Origin: Pseudomonas sp. LD120
Lineage (GTDB): Bacteria > Pseudomonadota > Gammaproteobacteria > Pseudomonadales > Pseudomonadaceae
Assembly: GCF_009861525.1 (NCBI RefSeq)
Contig: NZ_WVHL01000005.1
Coordinates: forward strand, 2,108,001-2,172,000
Direction of reading: 5' to 3'
DNA length: 64,000 nucleotides
Position numbers and translations under genes: made by a program. Below the pieces are notes generated by a model, which ran no database searches, was not told the origin of the DNA, and saw only the letters and a program-made list of their open reading frames with translations. Positions 49,777-58,465 of this stretch are shown here, piece after piece. Position 1 is the stretch's first letter; each line of letters begins with the position of its first letter.

Positions 49777-51441
49777 TTACATGTTCGGGTAAGTCGGGCC
49801 GCCAGCGCCTTCTGGGGTGACCCAGGTGATGTTCTGGGCAGGGTCCTTGATGTCGCAGGTCTTGCAGTGCACGCAGTTCTGCGCGTTGATCTGGAAGCGC
49901 TTCTCGCCGTCTTCCTGAGTGATGACTTCGTACACGCCGGCCGGGCAGTAACGCTGGGCAGGCTCGTCGTACAGCGGCAGGTTGCGGCCCAGCGGGATGC
50001 TCGGGTCGGTCAGCTTGAGGTGGCAAGGCTGTTCTTCTTCGTGGTTGGTGCCAGAGATGAACACCGAGCTCAGCTTGTCGAAGCTGAGTTTGCCGTCGGG
50101 TTTGGGGTAGTTGATCTTCGTGCAGTCCTTGGCCAGCTTCAGGCAGGCATAGTCCGGCTTGGTGTCGTGCAGGGTGAAGGGCAGCTTGCCGCCGAAGATG
50201 TTCTGGTCCATCCAGTTGAAGCCGGCACCGATGATCGGGCCGAACTTGTGCATGGCCGGGCCGAAGTTGCGGCTGGCGAACAGCTCTTCATACAGCCAGC
50301 TGGACTTGAACGAGTCGACGTAGCTCTTGAGCTCGTCGGCCCCTTCGGAACCGGCGAACAGTGAGTCGGCGACCGCATCGGCGGCGAGCATGCCGGACTT
50401 CATGGCGGTATGGCTGCCCTTGATCTTGGCCACGTTCATGGTGCCCAGGTCGCAACCGATCAGTGCGCCGCCCTTGAACACCATCTTCGGCAGCGAGTTG
50501 ATACCGCCTTTGGCCAGGGCGCGCGCGCCGTAGCTGATGCGCTTGCCGCCCTCTAGGTACTGGGCCAGCACCGGGTGATGCTTGAGGCGCTGGAACTCGT
50601 CGAACGGTGACAGGTAGGTGTTGGCGTAGGACAGGTCGACGATCAGGCCCACCACCACTTGGTTGTTTTCCAGGTGATAGAGGAAGGAGCCGCCGGTGTT
50701 CTCGTTGCTCATGATGTCCAGCGGCCAGCCGGCGGTGTGGACCACCAGGCCCGGTTGATGCTTGGCCGGGTCGATTTCCCAGATTTCCTTGAGGCCGATG
50801 CCGTAGTGCTGGGCATCCGCATCGCTGTCCAGGTTGAATTGCTTGATCAGTTGCTTGCCGATATGGCCACGGCAGCCTTCGGCGAACAGGGTGTATTTAC
50901 CGCGCAGTTCCATGCCAGGGGTATAGAGGCCGTCTTTCGGCTGGCCTTCACGGTCGACACCCAGATCGCCGGTGATGATCCCGCGTACCACGCCGTTTTC
51001 GTCGATCAAGGCTTCCTGGGCGGCGAAGCCCGGGTAGATTTCCACGCCCAGGTTTTCCGCTTGTTGGGCCAGCCAGCGGCACAGGTTGCCCAGGGAAATG
51101 ATGTAGTTGCCTTCGTTGTGCATGGTCTTGGGCACAAAGAAGTCTGGAACCTTGGTGGCGGTTTCGCCGCTGCGCAGGACATAGATGTCATCGCGGGTGA
51201 CCGGAGTGTTGAGCGGGGCGCCCAGTTCCTTCCAGTCCGGAAACAGTTCATTCAGGGCCCGTGGTTCGAACACGGCACCGGAAAGGATGTGAGCGCCGAC
51301 TTCGGAGCCTTTTTCAACCACGCAGACGCTGATTTCCTTCCCGGCTTCAGCGGCCTTCTGCTTAAGGCGGCAAGCGGCGGACAAGCCTGCGGGGCCGGCA
51401 CCGACGATGACCACGTCGAATTCCATGTATTCGCGTTCCAC
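49777..51441 (-). CDS. Electron transfer flavoprotein-ubiquinone oxidoreductase
   Basis: A 554-residue membrane-associated protein that passes electrons from ETF to ubiquinone. The FAD fold opens with 'VVIVGAGPAGLSAACRL'. The C-terminal 4Fe-4S cluster is formed by Cys in 'CPAGVYEV' and 'NCVHCKTCDIKDP'. It starts at GTG 51441 with AGGAG eight bases upstream. It is divergent from etfBA. Together with FadE (1036-3483) and the thiolase at the right edge, it belongs to beta-oxidation. It corresponds to PA2953. Confidence 0.95.
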   Translation of the reverse strand: MEREYMEFDVVIVGAGPAGLSAACRLKQKAAEAGKEISVCVVEKGSEVGAHILSGAVFEPRALNELFPDWKELGAPLNTPVTRDDIYVLRSGETATKVPDFFVPKTMHNEGNYIISLGNLCRWLAQQAENLGVEIYPGFAAQEALIDENGVVRGIITGDLGVDREGQPKDGLYTPGMELRGKYTLFAEGCRGHIGKQLIKQFNLDSDADAQHYGIGLKEIWEIDPAKHQPGLVVHTAGWPLDIMSNENTGGSFLYHLENNQVVVGLIVDLSYANTYLSPFDEFQRLKHHPVLAQYLEGGKRISYGARALAKGGINSLPKMVFKGGALIGCDLGTMNVAKIKGSHTAMKSGMLAADAVADSLFAGSEGADELKSYVDSFKSSWLYEELFASRNFGPAMHKFGPIIGAGFNWMDQNIFGGKLPFTLHDTKPDYACLKLAKDCTKINYPKPDGKLSFDKLSSVFISGTNHEEEQPCHLKLTDPSIPLGRNLPLYDEPAQRYCPAGVYEVITQEDGEKRFQINAQNCVHCKTCDIKDPAQNITWVTPEGAGGPTYPNM

Positions 51442-51598
51442 TAGGCTATCTCCTACTCAAGGCTCAACGGTTTTTCTAATTGGAGGTTTGGCGTTGCATC
51501 CGCGCTTTCTCCCATCGCATTCGGGGGGAGGAGGGGAGGATGGCCGACCTTTATCTCTGGGCGGCGCATTATATCTACACCACTCTCAGCGTCCAATA

Positions 51599-51612
51599 CA
51601 AACGTTTGTTTG
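51599..51612. promoter_or_regulatory. PsrA-type operator
   Basis: CAAAC-GTTT-GTTTG matches the PsrA consensus (G/C)AAAC-N2-4-GTTT(G/C) exactly. PsrA is the fatty-acid-responsive TetR regulator of pseudomonads, and the etf genes are reported targets. Its place, ~158 bp upstream of the ETF-QO start, in the divergent etf promoter region, fits. Confidence 0.6.
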
Positions 51613-51667
51613 AATTTGCCGCAGCCCAGGTAAATCAAAGAAGCGCGGCTTATAAACGGCTATTTTG

Positions 51668-51705
51668 CCGTATTGACCGGAAAAGGCGTTCCGGTCAAGA
51701 TACGG
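51668..51705. other. Interrupted palindrome in the etf divergent region
   Basis: CCGTA + TTGACCGGAA, six bases, then TTCCGGTCAA + GA + TACGG: a perfect 10-bp arm extended by five more bases after a two-base bulge. It has no T-tract, so it is more likely an operator or mRNA structure than a terminator. Confidence 0.7.
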
Positions 51706-51989
51706 TCGGTTTTGCGCTCGCCGTAGGCTGACTGTTGGTTTCAAGAGCACCTCTAAAGACAGGGCAAAGGCAATAAAGGTGATGCGCCGCGCAATTTGAA
51801 AGTGCGCAGTTTACACGCCGCGATAATGAATGACTCGTCGGTCACCACTGACGGACGGTCATTGTCCCGTGAGCAAGGTCAACCTTTAGGTGTGCCAGCG
51901 TTTTTGGAGGTGCCCTTGTGCCGATGAGCATCAACCGCCAGGTTCTCGCCTAGGCGACTTTCTTTTCACCGGAGAGTAACGAGGAATCC

Positions 51990-52739
51990 ATGAAGGTTCT
52001 TGTAGCTGTCAAACGAGTGGTCGACTATAACGTCAAGGTTCGCGTCAAAGCGGACAACTCCGGCGTCGACCTCGCCAACGTCAAGATGTCGATGAACCCT
52101 TTCTGCGAAATCGCAGTGGAAGAAGCCGTACGCCTGAAAGAGAAAGGCGTGGCGACTGAAATCGTCGTCGTCTCCATCGGTCCTGCTACTGCTCAAGAGC
52201 AACTGCGTACCGCCCTGGCACTGGGTGCCGATCGCGCAATCCTCGTCGAGTCCGCTGAAGAGTTGAACTCCCTGGCCGTGGCCAAGCTGCTCAAGGCTGT
52301 GGTCGACAAGGAGCAGCCACAACTGGTGATCCTGGGTAAACAAGCGATCGATAGCGACAACAATCAGACCGGCCAGATGCTGGCGGCTCTGAGTGGTTAC
52401 GCTCAAGGCACCTTCGCCTCCAAGGTTGAAGTGTCCGGCGACAAGGTCAACGTCACCCGTGAAATCGACGGCGGCCTGCAGACCGTTGCGCTGAACCTGC
52501 CAGCCATCGTCACCACCGACCTGCGTTTGAATGAGCCGCGCTACGCGTCTTTGCCAAACATCATGAAAGCCAAGAAGAAGCCGCTTGAAACGCTGACTCC
52601 TGATGCTTTGGGCGTTTCCACCGCCTCCACCAACAAGACCCTGAAAGTCGAAGCGCCGGCTGCACGCAGCGCGGGCATCAAGGTCAAGTCGGTGGCTGAA
52701 CTGGTCGAGAAACTGAAAAACGAAGCGAAGGTAATCTGA
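51990..52739 (+). CDS. etfB: Electron transfer flavoprotein beta subunit
   Basis: A 249-residue subunit of the soluble ETF heterodimer that accepts electrons from acyl-CoA dehydrogenases. 'MKVLVAVKRVVDYNVKVRVK' and the family block 'VNVTREIDGGLQTVALNLPAIVTTDLRLNEPRY' are present, and 'NPFCEIAVEEAVRLKE' is typical of the AMP-binding beta chain. GAGTAACGAGG precedes the ATG. It lies three bases before etfA. Confidence 0.96.
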   Translation: MKVLVAVKRVVDYNVKVRVKADNSGVDLANVKMSMNPFCEIAVEEAVRLKEKGVATEIVVVSIGPATAQEQLRTALALGADRAILVESAEELNSLAVAKLLKAVVDKEQPQLVILGKQAIDSDNNQTGQMLAALSGYAQGTFASKVEVSGDKVNVTREIDGGLQTVALNLPAIVTTDLRLNEPRYASLPNIMKAKKKPLETLTPDALGVSTASTNKTLKVEAPAARSAGIKVKSVAELVEKLKNEAKVI

Positions 52740-52741
52740 TC

Positions 52742-53671
52742 ATGACTATCTTGGTAATCGCCGAACACGATAACAAGGCGCTGGCTCCGGCCACGCTGAA
52801 CACCGTTGCCGCCGCCGCCAAAATCGGTGGTGACATCCACATTCTGGTTGCAGGCCTGGGCGTTGGCGCTGTGGCCGAAGCCGCTGCGAAAGTTGCCGGC
52901 GTGGCTAAAGTGCTGGTGGCCGACAACGCCGCCTACGCTCACCAGCTGCCGGAAAACGTCGCGCCGCTGGTGACCGAACTGGGCGCTGGCTACAGCCACA
53001 TCCTGGCGGCCGCTACCTCCAACGGCAAAAACATCTTGCCGCGGGTGGCCGCTCAACTGGACGTTGATCAGATTTCCGAGATCGTCTCGGTAGAGAGCGC
53101 TGATACCTTCAAGCGTCCGATCTATGCCGGTAACGCGATTGCTACCGTGCAGTCTTCGGCTGCCGTGAAAGTCATCACCGTGCGCGCCACCGGCTTCGAC
53201 GCCGTTGCTGCTGAAGGTGGTTCGGCTGCTGTTGAAGCGGTGGGCGCCGCTCACGATGCGGGCCAGTCGAGCTTCGTTGGCGAAGAGCTGGCCAAGTCTG
53301 ATCGTCCTGAGCTGACGGCTGCCAAGATCGTCGTTTCCGGCGGCCGTGGCATGCAGAACGGTGACAACTTCAAGCACCTGTACGCCCTGGCCGACAAGCT
53401 TGGCGCAGCGGTCGGCGCTTCCCGCGCAGCCGTGGACGCAGGTTTCGTACCGAACGACATGCAGGTTGGCCAGACCGGCAAGATCGTTGCGCCACAGCTG
53501 TACATCGCGGTGGGTATTTCCGGCGCGATCCAGCACTTGGCCGGTATGAAAGACTCCAAGGTGATCGTCGCGATCAACAAGGACGAAGAAGCGCCGATCT
53601 TCCAGGTGGCCGATTACGGCCTGGTGGCGGACTTGTTCGAAGCCGTACCTGAGCTGGAGAAGCTGGTCTAA
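52742..53671 (+). CDS. etfA: Electron transfer flavoprotein alpha subunit
   Basis: A 309-residue subunit that holds the FAD. The C-terminal FAD motif 'VGQTGKIVAPQLYIAVGISGAIQHLAGM' and 'IVAINKDEEAPIFQVADYGLV' are intact. It forms a dimer with EtfB and delivers electrons to ETF-QO, encoded divergently. Terminator follows within 20 bp. Confidence 0.97.
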   Translation: MTILVIAEHDNKALAPATLNTVAAAAKIGGDIHILVAGLGVGAVAEAAAKVAGVAKVLVADNAAYAHQLPENVAPLVTELGAGYSHILAAATSNGKNILPRVAAQLDVDQISEIVSVESADTFKRPIYAGNAIATVQSSAAVKVITVRATGFDAVAAEGGSAAVEAVGAAHDAGQSSFVGEELAKSDRPELTAAKIVVSGGRGMQNGDNFKHLYALADKLGAAVGASRAAVDAGFVPNDMQVGQTGKIVAPQLYIAVGISGAIQHLAGMKDSKVIVAINKDEEAPIFQVADYGLVADLFEAVPELEKLV

Positions 53672-53691
53672 TCCGGCGGCTTCACTTATAA

Positions 53692-53720
53692 AGAGCCCGG
53701 CCTATTGGTCGGGCTTTTTT
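53692..53720 (+). terminator. Terminator after etfA
   Basis: AGCCCG and CGGGCT pair over a GGCCTATTGGT-type loop, followed by six T's. Confidence 0.8.
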
Positions 53721-53750
53721 GGTCTGTTTTTTGTCGGGGAGACTTTCGCC

Positions 53751-54575
53751 ATGGATCTGCGTCGCCTGAGTGGCAGGTCAGCGCTGTTGGGCCTGATGTT
53801 GTTGCCATCGTTGTCGATGGCTGTGGGCAAGTGCGAGCGACTGGTGGTCACTGGTAGTCCGGATGCGCCCCCCTATTTGTGGCGCGATCCGCAGAACCCC
53901 AAGCACCTGATAGGCGCCAGTGCCGATCTGTTGCAGCAGGTGGCGGGGGAGTTGGGGCTCAAGGTCGAGCTACTCTATGCCGGTAAACGCTCGGAGGCCT
54001 TGGAGGAGGTGCGCGCTGGGCGCATGGACATGCTTGCCGATGCGCCGTTGACCCTGAATGAGCTGGAGTCGCTGGACTACATCCACCCGGCCTTGATGCA
54101 GAACGATTACCTGGTCTGGACGCGCAAGGACTCGACCCTGAACTTCGCGCAGGTGGCCGATCTGGCCGGGCATGCCGGGGCCGTGTCCGAAAGCGCCCGG
54201 TTGACTCAGCCCTTCGTCGCCATGGCCAGTGAGCATTTGCAGCTCAAGCACCTGCCGAGCCTGACCCAAGTCTTCCAGACTTTGCTCTTGGGTGAGGTGG
54301 ACTACGTGCTGGCGCCACGTTATGCGGGTATGGCGATGGCTCAGTCTTTGGGAATGGAGGCGGATCTGGTGGCGTTTCCCCAGCCTGCCGACAAACCGGG
54401 GTTGTTCCTGGCGCTGTCGCATAACTCCGCTTGCAATGACCCATGGTTGCGCGGACAGCTGGCAAAAAAAATGACAGAATTGCCCGCGTCCGGTCTGGCG
54501 CAAGCCTTGCTGCAGCGCAATCTGGAGCGCTGGAAGGCCCAGTTGCAGCAACCTGCCAGCAGCCCAAAACCCTAG
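53751..54575 (+). CDS. Periplasmic solute-binding protein (SBP family 3)
   Basis: A 274-residue protein with a signal peptide ('ALLGLMLLPSLSMAVG', cut after SMA) and a type-3 extracellular solute-binding fold: 'LVVTGSPDAPPYLWRDPQNPKHLIGASADLLQQVAGELGL', 'VRAGRMDMLADAPLTLNELE' and 'LLGEVDYVLAPRYAGMAMA'. No permease or ATPase genes are adjacent, so it may serve an orphan uptake system or act as a sensor partner. It is nine bases before the DUF4398 gene, which suggests co-transcription with the envelope pair. Confidence 0.85.
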   Translation: MDLRRLSGRSALLGLMLLPSLSMAVGKCERLVVTGSPDAPPYLWRDPQNPKHLIGASADLLQQVAGELGLKVELLYAGKRSEALEEVRAGRMDMLADAPLTLNELESLDYIHPALMQNDYLVWTRKDSTLNFAQVADLAGHAGAVSESARLTQPFVAMASEHLQLKHLPSLTQVFQTLLLGEVDYVLAPRYAGMAMAQSLGMEADLVAFPQPADKPGLFLALSHNSACNDPWLRGQLAKKMTELPASGLAQALLQRNLERWKAQLQQPASSPKP

Positions 54576-54584
54576 GAATCATGT

Positions 54585-54941
54585 GTGACTATTCGAACGT
54601 TTTTCGCTGTCATGGGCCTGTTGGCCATGGCAGGTTGTGCGACCGATCCGGCGCCCAACGAGCAGATGCGCCTCACCGGCCAGGCGCTGGAGCAAGCCAA
54701 GGCCGTTGGGGCTTCGGCCGAGGATGTGCCTGAGTTGAAACTGGCCGAAGACAAGTACTCCAGGGCCCAGGGCAATATGCAGGATCAGTCCTACAAGAAG
54801 GCGCGGATGCGTGCCGAGCAAGCGGAACTGGATGCACGTCTGGCCGAAGCCAAAGTATTGACCCAGAAGAGTCAGGAGCAGGTGAATCTGCTCAATACCC
54901 GCATCACTCGTCTGCGCAAGCAACTGGGGGATGTCCAATGA
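54585..54941 (+). CDS. DUF4398 lipoprotein
   Basis: A 118-residue lipoprotein: 'FFAVMGLLAMAGC' ends at the lipidated Cys (residue ~18). A DUF4398 coiled-coil follows ('ELKLAEDKYSRAQGNMQDQ', 'KKARMRAEQAELDARLAEAKV'). The GTG start lies ten bases after the previous stop, and the stop overlaps the OmpA-like gene by four bases. The DUF4398-OmpA pairing is common in pseudomonads and suggests a joint role in tying the outer membrane to peptidoglycan. Confidence 0.85.
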   Translation: MTIRTFFAVMGLLAMAGCATDPAPNEQMRLTGQALEQAKAVGASAEDVPELKLAEDKYSRAQGNMQDQSYKKARMRAEQAELDARLAEAKVLTQKSQEQVNLLNTRITRLRKQLGDVQ

Positions 54942-55750
54942 AACTTACTAAACCGTTGTTTGGTGGCGCTGTACTGGCGGCCTGCGCGAGTCTCTTTGGC
55001 TGTGCCGGTCAGCACAGTGAAGAGGCGCTGCAGCAGGCTGGTAACGACTTCCAGAAGGTCAAGGAAGACGCCAATGTGCTGCGTATCGCGCCCAAGGACG
55101 TAATCCGCGCAGGTGAGTCGCTGGCCCGTGCCGATCGTCTGTCGACTTACTGGGGCAGCGGCGGCGATGTGGAGCACTACGCCTATCTGAGCCGTCGCTA
55201 CAGCGAGATTGCCCGCGAACACACCGAGCAGGCACTGAATCAGGAGCACGCGGCCAAGCTTGAACTGGAGCGTCAGCGCCTGCAGCTGGCCCTGCGTGAA
55301 GCCAAGCTGCTCAGCGTGCAGCAACAAGGTAAATGGCTTGAAGAGCAGATCATCAGTCTGGCCACCATTCAGACGGATCGCGGGTTGGTGATGACCCTGG
55401 GGGATGTGCTGTTCGATACCGGTGAGGCGGAGTTGAAGAACTCGGCCAACCGTACTGTGCTCAAGGTGGTGCAGTTTCTCCAACTGAATCCCAAGCGAGT
55501 GGTGCGCATCGAGGGTTACACCGACAACACCGGTGAGCGTCAAAGCAATCTGCAACTGTCCCGGGAGCGGGCGCAGGCCGTGGCTGACGTACTGGTGGAC
55601 CTGGGAATCGACGAAAAACGGATTCAAGTCGAGGGTTATGGCGACGATTATCCGGTAGAGGCCAATGCCTCTGAGCGGGGGCGGGCGCAGAACCGGCGGG
55701 TGGAGATCGTCTTCTCCGATGAAAAGGGCGAGCTCGGCGCTGCTCGCTGA
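54938..55750 (+). CDS. OmpA family lipoprotein with DUF4398-like N-terminus
   Basis: A 270-residue envelope protein. The signal 'VLAACASLFGC' ends at a lipobox Cys, the middle (residues ~25-140) is a helical DUF4398-like stretch rich in Glu/Gln/Arg, and the C-terminal OmpA domain has 'VRIEGYTDNTGERQSNLQLSRERAQAVADVLVDLG' and 'NRRVEIVF', the peptidoglycan-binding residues included. ATG overlaps the DUF4398 gene by four bases. A terminator follows. Confidence 0.9.
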   Translation: MKLTKPLFGGAVLAACASLFGCAGQHSEEALQQAGNDFQKVKEDANVLRIAPKDVIRAGESLARADRLSTYWGSGGDVEHYAYLSRRYSEIAREHTEQALNQEHAAKLELERQRLQLALREAKLLSVQQQGKWLEEQIISLATIQTDRGLVMTLGDVLFDTGEAELKNSANRTVLKVVQFLQLNPKRVVRIEGYTDNTGERQSNLQLSRERAQAVADVLVDLGIDEKRIQVEGYGDDYPVEANASERGRAQNRRVEIVFSDEKGELGAAR

Positions 55751-55772
55751 AACGACCTCATTGCCCGATAAG

Positions 55773-55803
55773 AAACCGACGCCCGGCAGCGTCGGTTTTT
55801 TAT
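55773..55803 (+). terminator. Terminator after the OmpA-like gene
   Basis: AAACCGACGC and GCGTCGGTTT form a 10-bp stem over six bases, and T's follow. Confidence 0.88.
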
Positions 55804-55873
55804 GCCTGCCAATCAGGTTGCAAAAACCCTACAGTTCTTCTTTTCACTGCCCAGTGTCCTCGACTATTGTAGG

Positions 55874-55907
55874 AACTGTCCCAGTACACTTCTAAACTGT
55901 GCCGGTA
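55874..55907 (+). promoter_or_regulatory. Direct-repeat operator upstream of the MocR gene
   Basis: AACTGTCCCAGTA (55874-55886) is repeated as AACTGTGCCGGTA (55895-55907), two mismatches in 13, start-to-start spacing 21 bp, that is two DNA turns. MocR-type regulators such as PdxR and GabR bind direct repeats. The pair sits 46 bp upstream of the ATG. Confidence 0.65.
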
Positions 55908-55952
55908 TTGTTTCACACAAGAATAAAACGCCGTGAAATCGAGTGCTGTGCC

Positions 55953-57392
55953 ATGACCAATCTCTTGCTCTATCAACGTATCGCTCAGCAGTTGGCTGAG
56001 GATATTCGCCGTGGTGTCTATCAGCCGGGGGAGCGCGTACCGTCGGTGCGCAAGATGAGCTCGCAGCTCAATGTCAGCCACGCCACGGTGCTCCAGGCTT
56101 ACGCCAATCTTGAGGATCAGGGGCTGATCCGGGCGCGTCCTCAGTCGGGCTATTACGTGCACCAGACGCCAGCGCTGACGGCGCCGACGCCAGACATCGC
56201 TCGGGTCGAACGGCCAGGGCTGGTCACTCGCAGCAGCATCATTCAGCAGGTGCTGGTGGAGTCCCGGCGCGAGGGGGTCTTTCCCCTGGGCGCCGCGGTC
56301 CCCAGTGTCGACTACCTGCCGGTGCGTGCCTTGCATCAGCAACTGGCCAAGGTTACGCGGTTCCACAGTCCCCGGGCGTTCAGCTACATGTTCAGCCCTG
56401 GATTCGAGCCATTGCGGCGTCAGGTGGCCATTCGCATGCGCGACGCCGGGGTGGTGGTCGACCCTTCGGAAGTGGTCATTACTCACGGTTGCGTGGATGC
56501 ACTGCAGATGTCGCTGCGGGTCCTGACTCGGCCGGGTGACTTGATCGCCGCGGAATCACCGACTTATTACGGATTGCTGCAGTTGGCGGACCTGCTGGGG
56601 CTCAAGGTCATCGAGATTCCCAGCGATCCTTCCACCGGGATGAGCCTCGAAGCTCTGCAACTGGCGGCCAACCAGTGGTCGATCAAGGCCCTGGTCCTGA
56701 CCACGCGCCTGAGCAACCCCTTGGGCGGCACCATGCCGGAGGAGCGGCAGAAGCAGTTACTGCGATTGGCGTCGGATTTCGATATCCAAGTGGTCGAGGA
56801 CGATATCTACGGCGAATTGATGTTTGAGGTGGGGCGCACCAAGGCGCTCAAAGCCTATGACCGTCTGGACCGGGTGATCTACTGCTCGAGCTTTTCCAAA
56901 ACGCTATCGCCCGGGGTGCGTATCGGCTGGATGATCGCGGGTAAGTATCAGCAGGAGATCCAGCGCCTGCAGACCTTCAGCACCCATTCGGCGTGCAGCG
57001 TGACGCAGATGGGGGTGGCGGCGTATCTGGAAAATGGCGGCTATGACCGGCATTTACGCTACATCCGCCAGGAGTACCGCAAGAATCTCAGCGCCTTTCA
57101 ATTGGCGGTGCAACAGTACTTCCCGGAGGGCACGCAGATCACTCGACCCAATGGCGGTTTCATCCTCTGGGTCAGTCTGCCGGGGCGGGTCAACACTCAG
57201 GAGCTGCATGTACGCGCGTTGCAGCAGGGCATCAGTATTGCCCCGGGGCTGATTTTCAGTAATACCGAGCAGTTCAACCACTGCGTGCGCCTGAACTGTG
57301 GGACGCCCTGGAACCGCGAGGCTGAGCGAGCGTTGATGACTTTGGGCATGCTTGCCAGTCAGTTGTGCCAGGAGACGGCCAGCGGATTCTAA
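55953..57392 (+). CDS. MocR-type regulator (GntR HTH plus PLP aminotransferase fold)
   Basis: A 479-residue fusion protein. The N-terminal winged helix ('GERVPSVRKMSSQLNVSHATVLQAYANLEDQGLIRARPQSGYYV') is followed by a class I aminotransferase-like domain in which the PLP-Lys is in 'CSSFSKTLSPGVRIGW'. MocR proteins use PLP adducts to sense amino compounds and control vitamin B6, GABA or amino-acid genes. YdcR-like proteins have the same layout. The start ATG 55953 is chosen on family grounds; no close target is obvious, and two direct repeats upstream suggest autoregulation. Confidence 0.9.
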   Translation: MTNLLLYQRIAQQLAEDIRRGVYQPGERVPSVRKMSSQLNVSHATVLQAYANLEDQGLIRARPQSGYYVHQTPALTAPTPDIARVERPGLVTRSSIIQQVLVESRREGVFPLGAAVPSVDYLPVRALHQQLAKVTRFHSPRAFSYMFSPGFEPLRRQVAIRMRDAGVVVDPSEVVITHGCVDALQMSLRVLTRPGDLIAAESPTYYGLLQLADLLGLKVIEIPSDPSTGMSLEALQLAANQWSIKALVLTTRLSNPLGGTMPEERQKQLLRLASDFDIQVVEDDIYGELMFEVGRTKALKAYDRLDRVIYCSSFSKTLSPGVRIGWMIAGKYQQEIQRLQTFSTHSACSVTQMGVAAYLENGGYDRHLRYIRQEYRKNLSAFQLAVQQYFPEGTQITRPNGGFILWVSLPGRVNTQELHVRALQQGISIAPGLIFSNTEQFNHCVRLNCGTPWNREAERALMTLGMLASQLCQETASGF

Positions 57393-57468
57393 ACAATGTG
57401 GCCCTGTGCTTGTCACAGGGCGTTCAACAAGCGAGCATAGAGCACCTTTTGTCGATCTACCTGCCTTT

Positions 57469-57969
57469 ATGAAAGCCTTCTATCCTGCCATCTGGTTATG
57501 CGTCTGCCTGTTGGGAGTGGCTGCTGTCACATCTGCCCAGGCAACTTCGGCTTTGGATAAATCGGCAGCCGCTACCTCGCATCCGAGCAAGTCGACCACC
57601 GCCAAAAAGGCTTCTGCGAGCCAAGCCAAGGTTGCGACTCGCGTCACCAAGGCCAAGCCAGCAAGTAAAAAGACGCCAGCTACTGTCAAGTCCAAGTGGG
57701 CCTATCAAGATATCAAGACCCCATTGGTCAGCCCCAAGCTGGACTTGAGCCTGCCGCCGGAAATGGTCAAGCACCTGCAACCTATCGGCAGCGTGCCACT
57801 GCCCAAGCGTGAGCCGCTGCTGCCGCAGATGTTTGGTGATAAGCCCAAAGAAAGCAGCCCATTCCAGCTCAACGGTCGATTGCTCAGTAACGAAATGCAA
57901 TTGCAGTTGCGCAACGAGGAGCGGCGGGACGTCGAGGGTGCTGCCCTGGATTTCGAGTTCAAACAATAA
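57469..57969 (+). CDS. Secreted Lys/Ala-rich hypothetical protein
   Basis: A 166-residue protein with a signal peptide ('AIWLCVCLLGVAAVTSAQATS') followed by a Lys/Ala/Thr/Ser-rich low-complexity linker (residues ~30-85). The C-terminus holds a conserved-looking block 'WAYQDIKTPLVSPKLDLSLPPEMVKHLQP' and 'FQLNGRLLSNEMQLQLRNEERRDVEGAALDFEF'. It is probably periplasmic, with a basic tether. I do not recognise the family. The ATG 57469 lies 76 bp after the MocR stop. Confidence 0.7.
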   Translation: MKAFYPAIWLCVCLLGVAAVTSAQATSALDKSAAATSHPSKSTTAKKASASQAKVATRVTKAKPASKKTPATVKSKWAYQDIKTPLVSPKLDLSLPPEMVKHLQPIGSVPLPKREPLLPQMFGDKPKESSPFQLNGRLLSNEMQLQLRNEERRDVEGAALDFEFKQ

Positions 57970-58138
57970 ATAATTCATCGCCTCTGTGACTGAGTTGCTC
58001 GACGCTTTGTCGGAGACTGATCAGTCACGCACGGTTGTAAGTCAAATACGTTCTTTGAGTAATTTTAAACGGCTGTTTTAGCGGTTACTCTTACCGGGCG
58101 TCATTCAACACTTTGCTTGTCGCGAGGAGCTTTTCGTC

Positions 58139-58393
58139 ATGAACTGCCGTGAAGGTTGTGGCGCCTGCTGCATTGCCCCTTCCATCAGTACCCCGATTCC
58201 CGGAATGCCTCAGGGCAAGCTGGCGGGAGAACGTTGTCTGCACCTTTCTGTCGAAAACTTGTGCGGCCTTTTCGGCATGCCCGAGCGACCGGCGGTGTGT
58301 GGGGCGTTTCAGGCAGATTCCGAGGTGTGTGGTGAAAGCGCTGAGGAAGCCATCCGTTTGCTCGGTTGGTGGGAACAAGTGACAGCGGCTTAG
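58139..58393 (+). CDS. YkgJ family cysteine cluster protein
   Basis: An 84-residue protein with seven cysteines: 'NCREGCGACCIAP', 'ERCLHLSVENLCGLF', 'AVCGAFQADSEVCG'. This is the YkgJ cysteine-cluster pattern, which probably binds a metal or Fe-S cluster. The function is unknown. Upstream GAGGAG lies nine bases before the ATG. Confidence 0.85.
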   Translation: MNCREGCGACCIAPSISTPIPGMPQGKLAGERCLHLSVENLCGLFGMPERPAVCGAFQADSEVCGESAEEAIRLLGWWEQVTAA

Positions 58394-58465
58394 AGACTGT
58401 GCCGTTCGCTGACAAGTTCTGGGGTGTTCGCAAAGAACGGAACTTCAACAATAAGGAATAAGACA

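Larger units (their letters stand above)
51442..51989. promoter_or_regulatory. Divergent promoter region of ETF-QO and etfBA
   Basis: 548 bp without a credible gene, noticeably AT-rich around 51560-51680. It holds a PsrA-type box (51599-51612) and a long hairpin (51668-51705). Both etf transcripts should begin here. Confidence 0.6.
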
